This document shows, in pieces, positions 46,977-56,547 of a DNA stretch of 64,000 bases. A program made the translations under genes and the position numbers. Position 1 is the stretch's first letter. Each line of letters starts with the position of its first letter. Source of the DNA: Streptomyces noursei (GTDB taxonomy: Bacteria > Actinomycetota > Actinomycetes > Streptomycetales > Streptomycetaceae). The notes under the pieces were generated by a model. The model did not search any database, had not been told where the DNA came from, and saw only the letters and a list, made by a program, of their open reading frames with translations. Location: NCBI RefSeq assembly GCF_001646665.1, contig NZ_LWBU01000091.1:1-64000 (forward strand). The letters run 5' to 3'.

Positions 46977-47906
46977 TCAGAGGTGCGGCACCACCGCGAC
47001 AGGCGCCGCAGCATGGTGCAGCACCGCGTGCGTGACCGGGCCGATGCGCGTACCGAGTGCCGCGCGGCGTACCCGCCGCCCCACGACCAGCAGCGAGGCG
47101 TCCTTCGAGGCGTCCACCAGGTGGTCGGCCGCCCGGCCCACCACGCACTGCTCCTTGACGTCGACGTCCGGGAACTTGCCGCGCCACGGCCGCAGGGCGT
47201 CGGTCAGCGCGCTCGCCTCCCGCAGGCCCATCGCGACGCCGTGTCCGGGATCGGCGGCTGCGGGCTCGTACCCGGACATGATCGGTGTGTTCCATCCGTG
47301 GACGACCCTCAGGCCGGCCCCGCGTGCGGCGGCCGCGGCGAAGGCGTACTCGATCACCTCGTCGCACGGCCGGGTGAGGTCGAGTCCCAGCACCACATCG
47401 AGGTGCCGCACCCGGCGGGCCTCGCCCCCGCCCTCGTACCGCGGTTCGTCCTCGGCGCGCTCGCCGGCCCGTACGAGGACGACGGGGCGCTCGGCGTGTG
47501 CGATGACGGGCATCGACACCGATCCCGCGAGGAAGCCCCCCAGTGCTCCCAGCCCCCGCGAACCCAGGACCAGGACCTCCGCCTCGTTCGCGGCGGCGAG
47601 CAGCACCTCGACGGGACGGCCGAAGACCTGCTCGACGCCGATCCGCAGACCGGGATGGTCCTCCCGCAGCCGCTCGGCCACGTCACGCGGGACACGCTCG
47701 GCCCAGTGCTGGGTGACGGTCGTCCCGCCGGGTGCGGTGTCCGCACCCGTGAACGGGGCGTGGACGGAGCCCGGCGACCACTCCTGCCAGGCGTGGACGA
47801 TGTGCAGGGGGAGACCGCGCAGCAGTGCCTCACGGGCAGCCCACCGCGCGGCTGCCCGCGACTCGGCCGAGCCGTCCACAGCGGCGATGACAAGACGTCG
47901 TGACAT
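46977..47906 (-). CDS. tandem-domain universal stress protein
   Basis: This 309-residue paralogue of the protein at 40244 also has two UspA domains. ATP-loop motifs are GSRGLGALGGFLAGSVS and VGRRVRRAALGTRIGPVTHA. The ATG at 47906 has GGAGG 6 nt upstream. It is divergent from the arc operon side and convergent with the small membrane gene. Like its paralogue it is expected to act in hypoxic or starvation survival, by analogy with DosR-regulon Usps. Confidence 0.93.
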   Translation of the reverse strand: MSRRLVIAAVDGSAESRAAARWAAREALLRGLPLHIVHAWQEWSPGSVHAPFTGADTAPGGTTVTQHWAERVPRDVAERLREDHPGLRIGVEQVFGRPVEVLLAAANEAEVLVLGSRGLGALGGFLAGSVSMPVIAHAERPVVLVRAGERAEDEPRYEGGGEARRVRHLDVVLGLDLTRPCDEVIEYAFAAAAARGAGLRVVHGWNTPIMSGYEPAAADPGHGVAMGLREASALTDALRPWRGKFPDVDVKEQCVVGRAADHLVDASKDASLLVVGRRVRRAALGTRIGPVTHAVLHHAAAPVAVVPHL

Positions 47907-48110
47907 GGAATCCTCCGGGTGAGGGGACGTTTGCGTCGGGAAGCGGCCGCGGACGGGGCGAAGGCCGGGCCCACCCGCCGGGGTGCGCACGTGCCGGCGG
48001 AGAGGGGTCGGGCCGTTCACGGCGGCCGGTGGTGGGGGTGCGGGTCGGGACGGGGGTGCTGCCGGGCCGGGGTTTCCGGGCCGGGGGGGCGGTCCACCGG
48101 GCCGGGGCGA

Positions 48111-48287
48111 TCAGCCCGTAGTGGCCGTCGTAGCGGTGGGCTTCACCCGGGCGGCCGACACCGGTTCGCCGACGTGGCCGAGGGCCGCGAGCACCGTCTC
48201 CCGTGCGTAGGCATCCGCACCACGGGGCACTTGCCCCCGGCTGCTGACCCGGACATCGAGCGCCCGGCCGGTCTTGAGACCGCTCAT
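48111..48287 (-). CDS. truncated ribosome-hibernation-factor-like protein
   Basis: This 58-residue ORF has an excellent ribosome site (GGAGGTG) before its ATG. Residues 10-50 (ALDVRVSSRGQVPRGADAYA, TVLAALGHVGEPVSAARVK) match the N-terminal strand-helix of HPF/RaiA-type proteins that actinobacterial DosR-like regulons often contain. The full family is three to four times longer and has further domains; here the frame ends at TGA and the DNA below shows no clear continuation. It is either a remnant or a stand-alone fragment. I call it by eye. Confidence 0.55.
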   Translation of the reverse strand: MSGLKTGRALDVRVSSRGQVPRGADAYARETVLAALGHVGEPVSAARVKPTATTATTG

Positions 48288-48687
48288 GGGAACACCTCCT
48301 CGATCGCTCTCAGCCTGTCCGGCGCCGACCCCCGCCGGCAGAGCCGACCGGGCCGCCTCCACGGTGCGACCGGTCCCCCGCGCCGACCGCCCGTCCGGGA
48401 CGTACGGGCGTCCTGCGGAAGGCCGTTCGGCCCCGGGCCGGGGGCGCGTACGGAGCCGACATCTGCCCGGGGGTGTGCCTGGGCGGGCACAGAGGGGGCG
48501 GACGGCGCCCTGCCATGCCTTCGTCCGGGGCCGGACCGTCTGGCCGGTGATCCGCCCGGGCCGCCCGGCGTGCGGGAGACGAGGGCCCAATGGCGGGGGG
48601 ACGGCCCGACCGACCCCTGCCGCGGGGTGGCCGGGTGCCCGCACGCTGGCACCACCTGCACAGGCACCCCTCAGGAGGGCGGCGGAA
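48288..48687. other. divergent region before GAPDH
   Basis: About 400 bases without a gene. It holds several imperfect GC palindromes (for example AGGGGGC and GCGCCCT with a 5-nt gap, 48492-48510, and GGCCG-TT-CGGCC near 48421-48432). None matches the island motif as well as the four listed boxes, so I do not call a site here. Confidence 0.4.
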
Positions 48688-49716
48688 ATGACCGTACGCA
48701 TGGCGATCAACGGCTTCGGGCGCATCGGGCGCAGCTACCTGCGCTGCGTCATGGAACGCGCGGAGGCGGCGAGCGGTACGCCGGTGGAGGTGGTGGCCGT
48801 CAACGACCTCGCCCCTCCGGCGGCGCTGGCCCACCTGCTCACCTATGACTCGACCTACGGCCGGCTCGGCCGCACCGTCGAGCACGACGACGAGTCGATC
48901 ACGGTGGACGGGCACCGCATCGCCGTCATGTCCGAGCGCGACCCGGCCGGGCTGCCCTGGGAGGCCCTGGGCGTCGACGTGGTCGTCGAGGCCACCGGCC
49001 GCTTCCGTACGCGGGAGGAGGCCGGCCGGCACGTGCGGGCGGGAGCGCGCAAGGTCCTGCTGTCGGTCCCGGGCAAGGGCGTGGACGCCACCATCGTCAT
49101 GGGGGTCAACGAGTACACCTACGACCCGCGGCTCGACCACGTGATCTCCAACGCGTCCTGCACCACCAACTGCGTGGCCCCGATGGTGAAGGTCCTCCAC
49201 GACCGCTTCGGGATCGTCAAGGGCCTGATGACCACCATCCACGGCTACACCAACGACCAGGTCGTGCTCGACGGCCCGCACAAGGACCTGCGCCGGGGCC
49301 GTACGGCGGCCGTCAACATCATCCCGACCAGTACCGGTGCCGCCCGGGCCGTCGGGCTGGTCCTTCCCGAACTGGCGGGCACCCTGGACGGCATCGCGGT
49401 GCGCGTGCCGGTCGAGGACGGCTCGCTGACCGACCTCGGTCTCGTACTCGAACAGCCGGTGAGCGCCCAGGACGTCAACGACGCGTTCCGCGAAGCGGCC
49501 GACGGGCCCCTGAAGGGCATCCTGCGCGTCAGTGACGCGCCGATCGTCTCGCGCGACATCGTCGGCGACCCGGCCTCGTGCATCGTGGACGCCCCGCTGA
49601 CCCAGGCGCACGGGAACCTGGTCAAGGTCTTCGGCTGGTACGACAACGAGTGGGGGTACACCAACCGTCTCGTCGACCTGACCCAGTACGTCGCGGCCCT
49701 TCTCGACCCGCGATGA
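48688..49716 (+). CDS. gap: glyceraldehyde-3-phosphate dehydrogenase
   Basis: This 342-residue NAD-type GAPDH oxidises glyceraldehyde-3-phosphate to 1,3-bisphosphoglycerate. The Rossmann motif INGFGRIGRSYLR leads, Asp40 favours NAD, the catalytic Cys158 is in SNASCTTNC and the His in TTIHGYTND. The ATG at 48688 has GGAGG upstream. It is an extra copy sitting away from pgk/tpi and overlapping an Rv1733c-type gene, so it probably supports glycolytic flux during fermentation. Confidence 0.95.
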   Translation: MTVRMAINGFGRIGRSYLRCVMERAEAASGTPVEVVAVNDLAPPAALAHLLTYDSTYGRLGRTVEHDDESITVDGHRIAVMSERDPAGLPWEALGVDVVVEATGRFRTREEAGRHVRAGARKVLLSVPGKGVDATIVMGVNEYTYDPRLDHVISNASCTTNCVAPMVKVLHDRFGIVKGLMTTIHGYTNDQVVLDGPHKDLRRGRTAAVNIIPTSTGAARAVGLVLPELAGTLDGIAVRVPVEDGSLTDLGLVLEQPVSAQDVNDAFREAADGPLKGILRVSDAPIVSRDIVGDPASCIVDAPLTQAHGNLVKVFGWYDNEWGYTNRLVDLTQYVAALLDPR

Positions 49717-50318
49717 GCACCGGGCTCCCGGCCGGCCGGGAAAAAGAAGGTGCCGCAGCGCCCGTCCGGAAGGTGTGGCTGTGGCGGTGGCGCGGCAACG
49801 AACTGCGTCACCGTTCCCACGCGGTGGAGGGCTGGATCCTCCTGCTCCTGGGGGTGGCCGGGTTCGTCGGTGCGCCGCTGGGCGGCGCGGTGGCCTGGGA
49901 CACGGTGCTGGAGGGCCGGGCACGCCAGCTGACCGAGCGACACCTCACCAATGCGGTGCTGGTGGAGGATCCGGCTCCCGCGGCGAGGGGCAGCACCCGC
50001 ACCCGGGCCACCGCCCGGTGGACCGCGCCCGACGGCACCGCGCACACGGCGCGGGTTCCGGTCGGAAGCCATCTGGAGCGCGGGGCGCGTGTCCCGGTGT
50101 GGACGGACGAGGACGGGGCGATGACCTCCGCACCGCCGGCGCCGGCCGCCGCACGGTTCGATGCCGCGGCAGCCGCTCTCGCCGTCACGGTGGGCCTCGG
50201 TTTCCTGGTGCTCGCCGTCCACCGGCTCGTACGACGGCGCCACGAGCGGCGCCGCGCCGCGCAGTGGGGCCGGGAATGGGCGCGGGTCGCCCCCGAGTGG
50301 GACCGCAGGACCGCCTGA
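49713..50318 (+). CDS. Rv1733c-family membrane protein
   Basis: This 201-residue protein has two membrane helices, the first at about 40-64 (WILLLLGVAGFVGAPLGG) and the second at about 155-175. Between lies an extracytoplasmic beta-rich region (RATARWTAPDGTAHTARVPV), and the C-terminus is basic. This is the layout of the Rv1733c family, a known member of the mycobacterial dormancy regulon. Its ATG overlaps the GAPDH stop (ATGA), tying it to this island. Molecular function unknown. Confidence 0.82.
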   Translation: MSTGLPAGREKEGAAAPVRKVWLWRWRGNELRHRSHAVEGWILLLLGVAGFVGAPLGGAVAWDTVLEGRARQLTERHLTNAVLVEDPAPAARGSTRTRATARWTAPDGTAHTARVPVGSHLERGARVPVWTDEDGAMTSAPPAPAAARFDAAAAALAVTVGLGFLVLAVHRLVRRRHERRRAAQWGREWARVAPEWDRRTA

Positions 50319-50351
50319 CCGGGACGCTCCGGAGACCACTGGGTCCCTCAC

Positions 50352-50368
50352 CGGGACCTTCGGGACCT
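50352..50368. promoter_or_regulatory. DevR/DosR-box-like motif 3
   Basis: CGGGACCTTCGGGACCT lies 100 bp before adhE and matches the island consensus in 15 of 17 positions. GGGTCCC just upstream (50341-50347) adds a second inverted half-site. Confidence 0.55.
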
Positions 50369-50467
50369 TCGCCACCGGCATCCCCGGCACCAGGCTGGGG
50401 CCGAGACGACGAGCGGCCGACCCGCGTGACCGGCCGATCCCCACCCCCCGCATCCAGGGAGCCATCC

Positions 50468-53128
50468 ATGACGCAGGTGACCAGTGACCGCAGCGACACC
50501 TCCGACGGGGGCGTCCCCTCCGAGGCACGGATCGCCGTGAACCGACTCGTCGACCACGCCGTCAAGGCGCTCGCCGACTTCGAGTCCCTGACGCAGGAGC
50601 AGGTCGACCACATCGTCGCCAAGGCGTCCGTCGCCGCTCTGGACCAGCACACCGCCCTGGCGCACCTCGCGGTGGAGGAGACCGGTCGCGGGGTGTTCGA
50701 GGACAAGGCGGCGAAGAACATGTTCGCCTGCGAGCACGTCACCCACGGCATGGCCCGGACGAAGACGGTCGGCGTCGTCGCGCGTGACGACATCGAGGGC
50801 ATCATCGAGATCGCCGAACCCGTCGGCGTGCTCTGCGCGATCACCCCGGTCACCAATCCGACGTCCACCACAATCTTCAAGGCGCTGCTGGCCCTGAAGA
50901 CGCGCAACCCGGTCGTCTTCGCCTTCCACCCCTCCGCGCAGGCGTGCAGCGCCGAGGCAGCCCGCATCGTGCGGGACGCCGCCGTCGCCGCCGGGGCGCC
51001 CGAGCACTGCGTGCAGTGGATCGAGGCACCCTCGATCGAGGCCACCGGCCTCCTCATGCACCACCCGGGCGTGGCGATGATTCTCGCGACCGGCGGGAAC
51101 AGCATGGTCAAGGCGGCCTACTCGGCGGGCAAGCCCGCCGTCGGCGTCGGCGCGGGCAACGTCCCCGCCTACGTGCACCACAGTGCGGATCTGCGCCGGG
51201 CGGTCAACGACCTGGTGCTGTCCAAGTCCTTCGACAACGGCATGATCTGCGCCTCCGAACAGGCCGTCATCCTCGACACCGGCATCTACGAGCAGGCCCT
51301 GGCCGAGTTCCGGCGCCTGCACGCCCACGTCGCGACGGCCGAGGAGAAGCGGAAGCTGGAGACCTACCTGTTCCCGCCGGACCCGGCCGGACGGCAGGGC
51401 CGTGTCAACCCGGCGGCCGTGGGCCGGAGCCCCGCCTGGATCGCCGAGCGGGCGGGGTTCGCGGTCCCCGCCGAGACGTCGCTCATCCTGGCCGAGGCGA
51501 GCGGTGTCGGGCCCGACGAGCCGCTCACCCGGGAGAAGCTCTGCCCGGTCCTCACCGTCCTGCGGGCCGGCTCGGCCGAGGAGGGCTTCGACCTCGCGGC
51601 CGACATGGTGGACTTCCACGGTCAGGGCCACAGCGCGGTGATCCACACCGGCGACGCCACCCTCGCCGAACGCTACGGCCGCCGCATGAAGACCGTGCGG
51701 ATCATCGTCAACTCCCCCTCGTCACAGGGCGCGATCGGCGGCATCTACAACCGTCTGCTTCCCTCCCTCACCCTGGGCTGCGGCTCCTGGGGCAGCACGT
51801 CGGTCTCCGACAACGTGTCCGCCGCCCAGCTGCTCAACATCAAGCGCGTCACCACCCGGCAGAACAACCTGCAGTGGTTCAAAGTGCCGCCGAAGATCTA
51901 CTTCGAGCCGCAGGCCATCCGCTACCTGGCAGCGATGCCCGGCGTGCACCGCGTCACCGTGGTCACCGACGCCACCATGACCCGGCTCGGCTACGTCGAC
52001 CGCGTCAGCCGCGTCCTGCGGCAGCGGGAACACCCCGTGACCATCCAGGTCGTCGACGACGTCGAACCCGAGCCCAGCATCGCCTCCGTCCAGCGCGGCG
52101 CCGCCCTCATGCGCGACTTCCGCCCGGACACCATCATCGCCCTGGGCGGCGGATCCCCCATGGACGCGGCGAAGGTGATGTGGCTGCTGTACGAGCAGCC
52201 GGACGTCGACTTCGCCGACATGCGGCAGAAGTTCTCCGACATCCGCAAGCGGGCCTTCCGCTTCCCCGTACTCGGTGAGCGGGCCCGCCTGGTCTGCGTG
52301 CCCACCACCTCGGGCACCGGCGCCGAGGTCACCCCGTTCGCGGTGATCTCCGACCCGGCGACCGGCAAGAAGTACCCGCTCGCCGACTACGCACTGACGC
52401 CCAGTGTCGCCATCGTCGACCCCGTCCTGACCGCCGGCCTGCCCTCCTCGCTCGCGGCCGACAGCGGTTTCGACGCCCTCACCCACGCCACCGAGGCCTA
52501 CGTGTCGGTCTACGCCAACGACTTCACCGACGGCCTGGCGCTGCACGCCATCAAGCTGATCTTCGAGAACCTCGAGACCTCGGTCACCGGCCGGGACGCG
52601 GAGCGAACCCTGGCCCGGGAGAAGATGCACAACGCCGGCACCATCGCCGGCATGGCCTTCGGCAACGCCTTCCTCGGCATCGTCCACGCCATGTCCCACA
52701 CGCTGGGCGCCACCTTCCACATCGCCCACGGCCGGACGAACGCGATCCTGCTCCCGCACGTGATCCGCTACAACGGCAGCGTTCCCGCCAAGCCGACGGG
52801 GTGGCCGAAGTACGAGAGCTACCGGGCACCGGAACGCTTCCAGGACATCGCCCGAACCCTCGGCCTGCCCGCCGCCACGCCCGCCGAAGGCGTGGCCTCC
52901 TACGCCGCAGCGGTGGAACGCCTGCGCGACGGAGTCGGCATCGAGCCGTCCTTCCGCGCCCTGGGCATCGACGAGACGGCCTTCGTCACGGCCCTTCCCG
53001 CACAGGCGCTGAACGCCTACGAGGACCAGTGCGCCCCGGCCAACCCGCGCACGCCGATGCTCGACGACATGGAGGACATCATGCGCGCCGCCTACTACGC
53101 CGGTCCCCGGCCACTGCCCTCGACCTGA
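50468..53128 (+). CDS. adhE: bifunctional acetaldehyde-CoA/alcohol dehydrogenase
   Basis: This 886-residue fermentative enzyme reduces acetyl-CoA to acetaldehyde and then to ethanol, regenerating two NAD+. The N-terminal aldehyde dehydrogenase domain (about 20-450) has the catalytic Cys261 in SFDNGMICASEQA. The C-terminal iron-type alcohol dehydrogenase (about 460-886) has GGGSPMDAAKVMW, PTTSGTGAEVTPF and the metal His cluster in VHAMSHTLGATFHIAHGRTN. The full length matches E. coli-type AdhE. It lies directly before pflB, forming a pyruvate-to-ethanol route. Confidence 0.96.
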   Translation: MTQVTSDRSDTSDGGVPSEARIAVNRLVDHAVKALADFESLTQEQVDHIVAKASVAALDQHTALAHLAVEETGRGVFEDKAAKNMFACEHVTHGMARTKTVGVVARDDIEGIIEIAEPVGVLCAITPVTNPTSTTIFKALLALKTRNPVVFAFHPSAQACSAEAARIVRDAAVAAGAPEHCVQWIEAPSIEATGLLMHHPGVAMILATGGNSMVKAAYSAGKPAVGVGAGNVPAYVHHSADLRRAVNDLVLSKSFDNGMICASEQAVILDTGIYEQALAEFRRLHAHVATAEEKRKLETYLFPPDPAGRQGRVNPAAVGRSPAWIAERAGFAVPAETSLILAEASGVGPDEPLTREKLCPVLTVLRAGSAEEGFDLAADMVDFHGQGHSAVIHTGDATLAERYGRRMKTVRIIVNSPSSQGAIGGIYNRLLPSLTLGCGSWGSTSVSDNVSAAQLLNIKRVTTRQNNLQWFKVPPKIYFEPQAIRYLAAMPGVHRVTVVTDATMTRLGYVDRVSRVLRQREHPVTIQVVDDVEPEPSIASVQRGAALMRDFRPDTIIALGGGSPMDAAKVMWLLYEQPDVDFADMRQKFSDIRKRAFRFPVLGERARLVCVPTTSGTGAEVTPFAVISDPATGKKYPLADYALTPSVAIVDPVLTAGLPSSLAADSGFDALTHATEAYVSVYANDFTDGLALHAIKLIFENLETSVTGRDAERTLAREKMHNAGTIAGMAFGNAFLGIVHAMSHTLGATFHIAHGRTNAILLPHVIRYNGSVPAKPTGWPKYESYRAPERFQDIARTLGLPAATPAEGVASYAAAVERLRDGVGIEPSFRALGIDETAFVTALPAQALNAYEDQCAPANPRTPMLDDMEDIMRAAYYAGPRPLPST

Positions 53129-53214
53129 CGCCCGGTTCACCGCACGGCCGATGGACCTCCCCGCCGCACGACGGTCGCCCGCTCCGAGCGCGGGCGGACG
53201 GTCCCCCGGGCCGT

Positions 53215-53231
53215 CGGGACCACCGGCCCCG
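53215..53231. promoter_or_regulatory. DevR/DosR-box-like motif 4
   Basis: CGGGACCACCGGCCCCG lies 141 bp before pflB. The core GGGACC-N3-GGCCCC is identical to motif 1; only the outer bases differ. Confidence 0.6.
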
Positions 53232-53371
53232 TCCGCCCCCGCGGGAGAAGGCCGGTCGGCGACATGGCCTGCCTCACCGGCCCTGGGCCCGGTGGCGGGC
53301 GAGCGACGAACATCGAGGGCGAGGCCGGGCCCTCCCCGCCCCGCCGGCCGCCGTCCCCCGGAGATGACTAG

Positions 53372-55639
53372 ATGACCGTGACCGTCCGACCTTCCGCCGA
53401 CCCCCGGCCCACCGACAGCGCGTGGCACGGTTTCACCGGTGAGCAGTGGCAGCAGCGCATCGACGTGCGGGCCTTCATCCAGGCGAACTACACGCCGTAC
53501 GAGGGCGATGCCGCGTTCCTGGCCGGTCCCACCGACCGCACGCTCGCCGTGTGGAACACCGTCGCCGCCCTCTTCCCCGAGGAGCGCCGCAAGGGCGTCC
53601 TCGACGTCGACACCGCGACGCCCTCCACCATCACCTCCCACGCGCCCGGCTACATCGACCGGGACCGGGAGCTGATCGTCGGACTTCAGACCGACGCTCC
53701 GCTGAAGCGGGCCATCATGCCCAACGGCGGACTGCGCATGGTCGCCAACGGCCTGCGCGCGTACGGTTTCACACCCGACCCGTTCGTCACCACGGTCTTC
53801 GGCACCTATCGCAAGACGCACAACGACGGCGTCTTCGACGCCTACACCCCCGAGATGCTGCGCGCCCGGAAGGCCGGCATCATCACGGGCCTGCCCGACG
53901 CGTACGGGCGTGGCCGGATCATCGGCGACTACCGGCGCGTCGCGCTGTACGGGACCGGCCGGCTGATCGAGGCGAAGCGCGCCGAGCGGGCACGGCTGGA
54001 CACCCGGCCCTCCACCCCGGACGTCATCCGCGACCGCGAGGAACTGGCCGAGCAGATCAGGGCGCTCGGCGAGCTGGAGCGCATGGCCGCCTCTTACGGC
54101 TGCGACGTCTCCCGCCCCGCCGCCACCGCGCACGAGGCCGTTCAATGGCTCTACCTGGGCTTCCTCGCCGCGGTGAAGGAGCAGAACGGCGCCGCCATGT
54201 CCCTGGGCCGCACCTCGACGTTCCTGGACGTCTACCTCCAGCGTGACCTCGGCGAAGGGGTCATCGACGAGAGCCGCGCCCAGGAGCTCGTCGACGACTT
54301 CGTGATCAAACTGAGGATCGTGCGGTTCCTGCGCACGCCGGAGTACGACTCCCTCTTCTCCGGCGACCCGACGTGGGTCACCGAGTCCATCGGCGGCATC
54401 GGGGAGGACGGCCGGCCCCTGGTGACCCGCACCTCCTTCCGCTTCCTGCGGACCCTGTACAACCTCGGCCCCGCCCCCGAGCCCAACCTGACGGTCCTGT
54501 GGTCCCCCCGTCTGCCCGAGGGCTTCAAGCGCTTCTGCGCCCAGGTGTCCGTCGACACCAGCTCCCTCCAGTACGAGTCCGACGACCTCCTGCGCCCCCG
54601 TACCGGCGACGACACGGCCATCGCCTGCTGCGTCTCCGCCATGACGGTGGGCAGGCAGATGCAGTTCTTCGGGGCTCGTGTCAACCTGGCCAAGGCCCTG
54701 CTGTACGCGGTCAACGGCGGCCGCGACGAGATGACGGGCGAGCAGATCGGCCCCCCGACGGCCCCGCTGACCGGCGAGTACCTCGACCACGACGAGCTCG
54801 CGACGGCGTACGACACGATGCTGGACTGGCTGGCCGCCACCTACGTCAACGCCCTGAACGTCATCCACTGCATGCACGACAAGTACGCCTACGAGCGCAT
54901 CGAGATGGCCCTGCACGACCACCCCGTGCACCGCACCATGGCCTGCGGCATCGCGGGCCTGTCCGTGGCCGCGGACAGCCTCTCGGCCGTCAGGTACGCC
55001 CGGGTGCGGGTCGTCCGGGACGCCACCGGCCTGGCCGTCGACTACCGGGTCGAGGGCGACTACCCGTCCTACGGCAACGACGACGACCGCGCCGACAGCA
55101 TCGCCGTCGGCCTGGTCCGTTCCTTCATGGCCAAGGTGCGCCGCCACGAGACGTACCGGGGCGCCGCACACACCCAGTCGGTACTGACCATCACCTCGAA
55201 CGTCGTGTACGGCAAGCACACCGGCAACACCCCCGACGGCCGCCGCGCCGGCACGCCCTTCGCCCCGGGCGCGAACCCCATGAACGGCCGCGACCACCAC
55301 GGCATGGCCGCGTCCGCCCTCTCCGTCGCCAAGATCCCGTACGACCAGGCACGCGACGGCATCTCGCTGACCTCCACGGTCACACCCGAGGGCCTGGGCC
55401 ACGACCCCGCGGAACGCGCCGGGAACCTCGTGGGCATCCTCGACGCCTACACCGCCGCCGGCGGATTCCACATGAACGTCAACGTCCTCGACCGGGCCAC
55501 GCTGCGGGACGCCATGGAGCACCCGGAGAAGTACCCGGACCTGACGATCCGCGTCTCCGGATACGCCGTCAACTTCGTCCGCCTGACACGCGAACAGCAG
55601 CTGGACGTCATCAACCGCACGTTCCACGGTGCGCGATGA
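53372..55639 (+). CDS. pflB: pyruvate formate-lyase
   Basis: This 755-residue glycyl-radical enzyme cleaves pyruvate with CoA to acetyl-CoA and formate. The adjacent active-site cysteines are C419-C420 ([20 protein letters not shown]) and the radical glycine is G730 (RVSGYAVNF). Both match E. coli PflB, which separates it from diol-dehydratase-type relatives. The ATG at 53372 follows GGAGATGACTAG. The activase gene overlaps its stop. The radical is destroyed by oxygen, so the gene implies an anoxic phase of life. Confidence 0.97.
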   Translation: MTVTVRPSADPRPTDSAWHGFTGEQWQQRIDVRAFIQANYTPYEGDAAFLAGPTDRTLAVWNTVAALFPEERRKGVLDVDTATPSTITSHAPGYIDRDRELIVGLQTDAPLKRAIMPNGGLRMVANGLRAYGFTPDPFVTTVFGTYRKTHNDGVFDAYTPEMLRARKAGIITGLPDAYGRGRIIGDYRRVALYGTGRLIEAKRAERARLDTRPSTPDVIRDREELAEQIRALGELERMAASYGCDVSRPAATAHEAVQWLYLGFLAAVKEQNGAAMSLGRTSTFLDVYLQRDLGEGVIDESRAQELVDDFVIKLRIVRFLRTPEYDSLFSGDPTWVTESIGGIGEDGRPLVTRTSFRFLRTLYNLGPAPEPNLTVLWSPRLPEGFKRFCAQVSVDTSSLQYESDDLLRPRTGDDTAIACCVSAMTVGRQMQFFGARVNLAKALLYAVNGGRDEMTGEQIGPPTAPLTGEYLDHDELATAYDTMLDWLAATYVNALNVIHCMHDKYAYERIEMALHDHPVHRTMACGIAGLSVAADSLSAVRYARVRVVRDATGLAVDYRVEGDYPSYGNDDDRADSIAVGLVRSFMAKVRRHETYRGAAHTQSVLTITSNVVYGKHTGNTPDGRRAGTPFAPGANPMNGRDHHGMAASALSVAKIPYDQARDGISLTSTVTPEGLGHDPAERAGNLVGILDAYTAAGGFHMNVNVLDRATLRDAMEHPEKYPDLTIRVSGYAVNFVRLTREQQLDVINRTFHGAR

Positions 55640-56364
55640 CCACGGGCCGCATCCACTCCTGGGACCTCTCCACCGGCGTGGACGGTCCCGGGACCCGGTT
55701 CGTCCTCTTCCTCAACGGCTGCCCGCTGCGCTGCCTGTACTGCGCCAACCCCGACACCTGGCACCTGCGCGACGGGCAGCCGGTCACCGCGGACGAGGTC
55801 GTCACCCGCATCGAGCGGTACCGCCGGTTCACCGACCTCGCGGGCGGCGGGGTGACCCTCACCGGGGGTGAGCCCCTGCTCCAGCCCGTCTTCACCGCCG
55901 AGGTGCTGCACCGGTGCAAGGAGCTCGGCCTGCACACCGCCCTGGACACGTCCGGAGCCCTCGGCCGCAGGGCCGGCGACGCGCTCCTGGCGGACACCGA
56001 TCTCGTCCTGCTCGACATCAAGTCCTTCGACGCCGGTGTGTACCGGCGTCTGACCGGCGGCCGCCTCGCCCCGACCCTCGACTTCGCCACCCGGCTGCAC
56101 CGCCTGGGCGTACCCACCCATGTCCGGTACGTCCTCGTCCCCGGCTGGACCGACGACCCCGCGCACATCGACGGTCTGGCCGGTTTCCTGGCGGAGCTGG
56201 ACAACGTCGAGCGGGTCGACGTCCTCCCCTTCCACAAGCTCGGCGCACCCAAGTACGACGCGCTCGGCGTGCCCTTCCCCCTCCGGGACGGCCCCCTACC
56301 GGACGGTGCTCTCGTCGAGCGCGTGCGCGAGCAGTTCCGCGCCCACGGCCTCCGGGCGCTGTGA
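55636..56364 (+). CDS. pflA: pyruvate formate-lyase activating enzyme
   Basis: This 242-residue radical-SAM enzyme installs the glycyl radical on PflB. The cluster motif CxxxCxxC is C29, C33, C36 ([10 protein letters not shown]), followed by [14 protein letters not shown] and LDIKSFD. Its ATG overlaps the pflB stop (ATGA), so the two are translated together. Length and motif placement are those of standard PflA without extra ferredoxin domains. Confidence 0.96.
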   Translation: MTTGRIHSWDLSTGVDGPGTRFVLFLNGCPLRCLYCANPDTWHLRDGQPVTADEVVTRIERYRRFTDLAGGGVTLTGGEPLLQPVFTAEVLHRCKELGLHTALDTSGALGRRAGDALLADTDLVLLDIKSFDAGVYRRLTGGRLAPTLDFATRLHRLGVPTHVRYVLVPGWTDDPAHIDGLAGFLAELDNVERVDVLPFHKLGAPKYDALGVPFPLRDGPLPDGALVERVREQFRAHGLRAL

Positions 56365-56547
56365 GACACGCCTCGACCGCAGGCCGGGTCGGGGGCGGCG
56401 GGTGGAGGCGGGGTTGGCGGTCGTTCGCTCCCGTTGGAGTGATTTTCGTGCAACTCCGATGGCGTCGGCGGAAGTCGCGGCGTTAGCGCAGCGGTTGATC
56501 GTCGCTGCCGGGCCGGTGCCCGGCGGCAGTTCTCGAGGGATGCCCAC

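Noticed and set aside
47920..47965. DevR-like box before the second USP gene
   Set aside because: GGGGC-GAAG-GCC-type matches are present but both half-sites deviate, so the site is far weaker than the four accepted ones.
51722..55627. Minus-strand open frame of about 1300 codons opposite adhE and pflB
   Set aside because: It is a GC-frame shadow. The sense strand encodes catalytic motifs of AdhE and PflB across the whole stretch.
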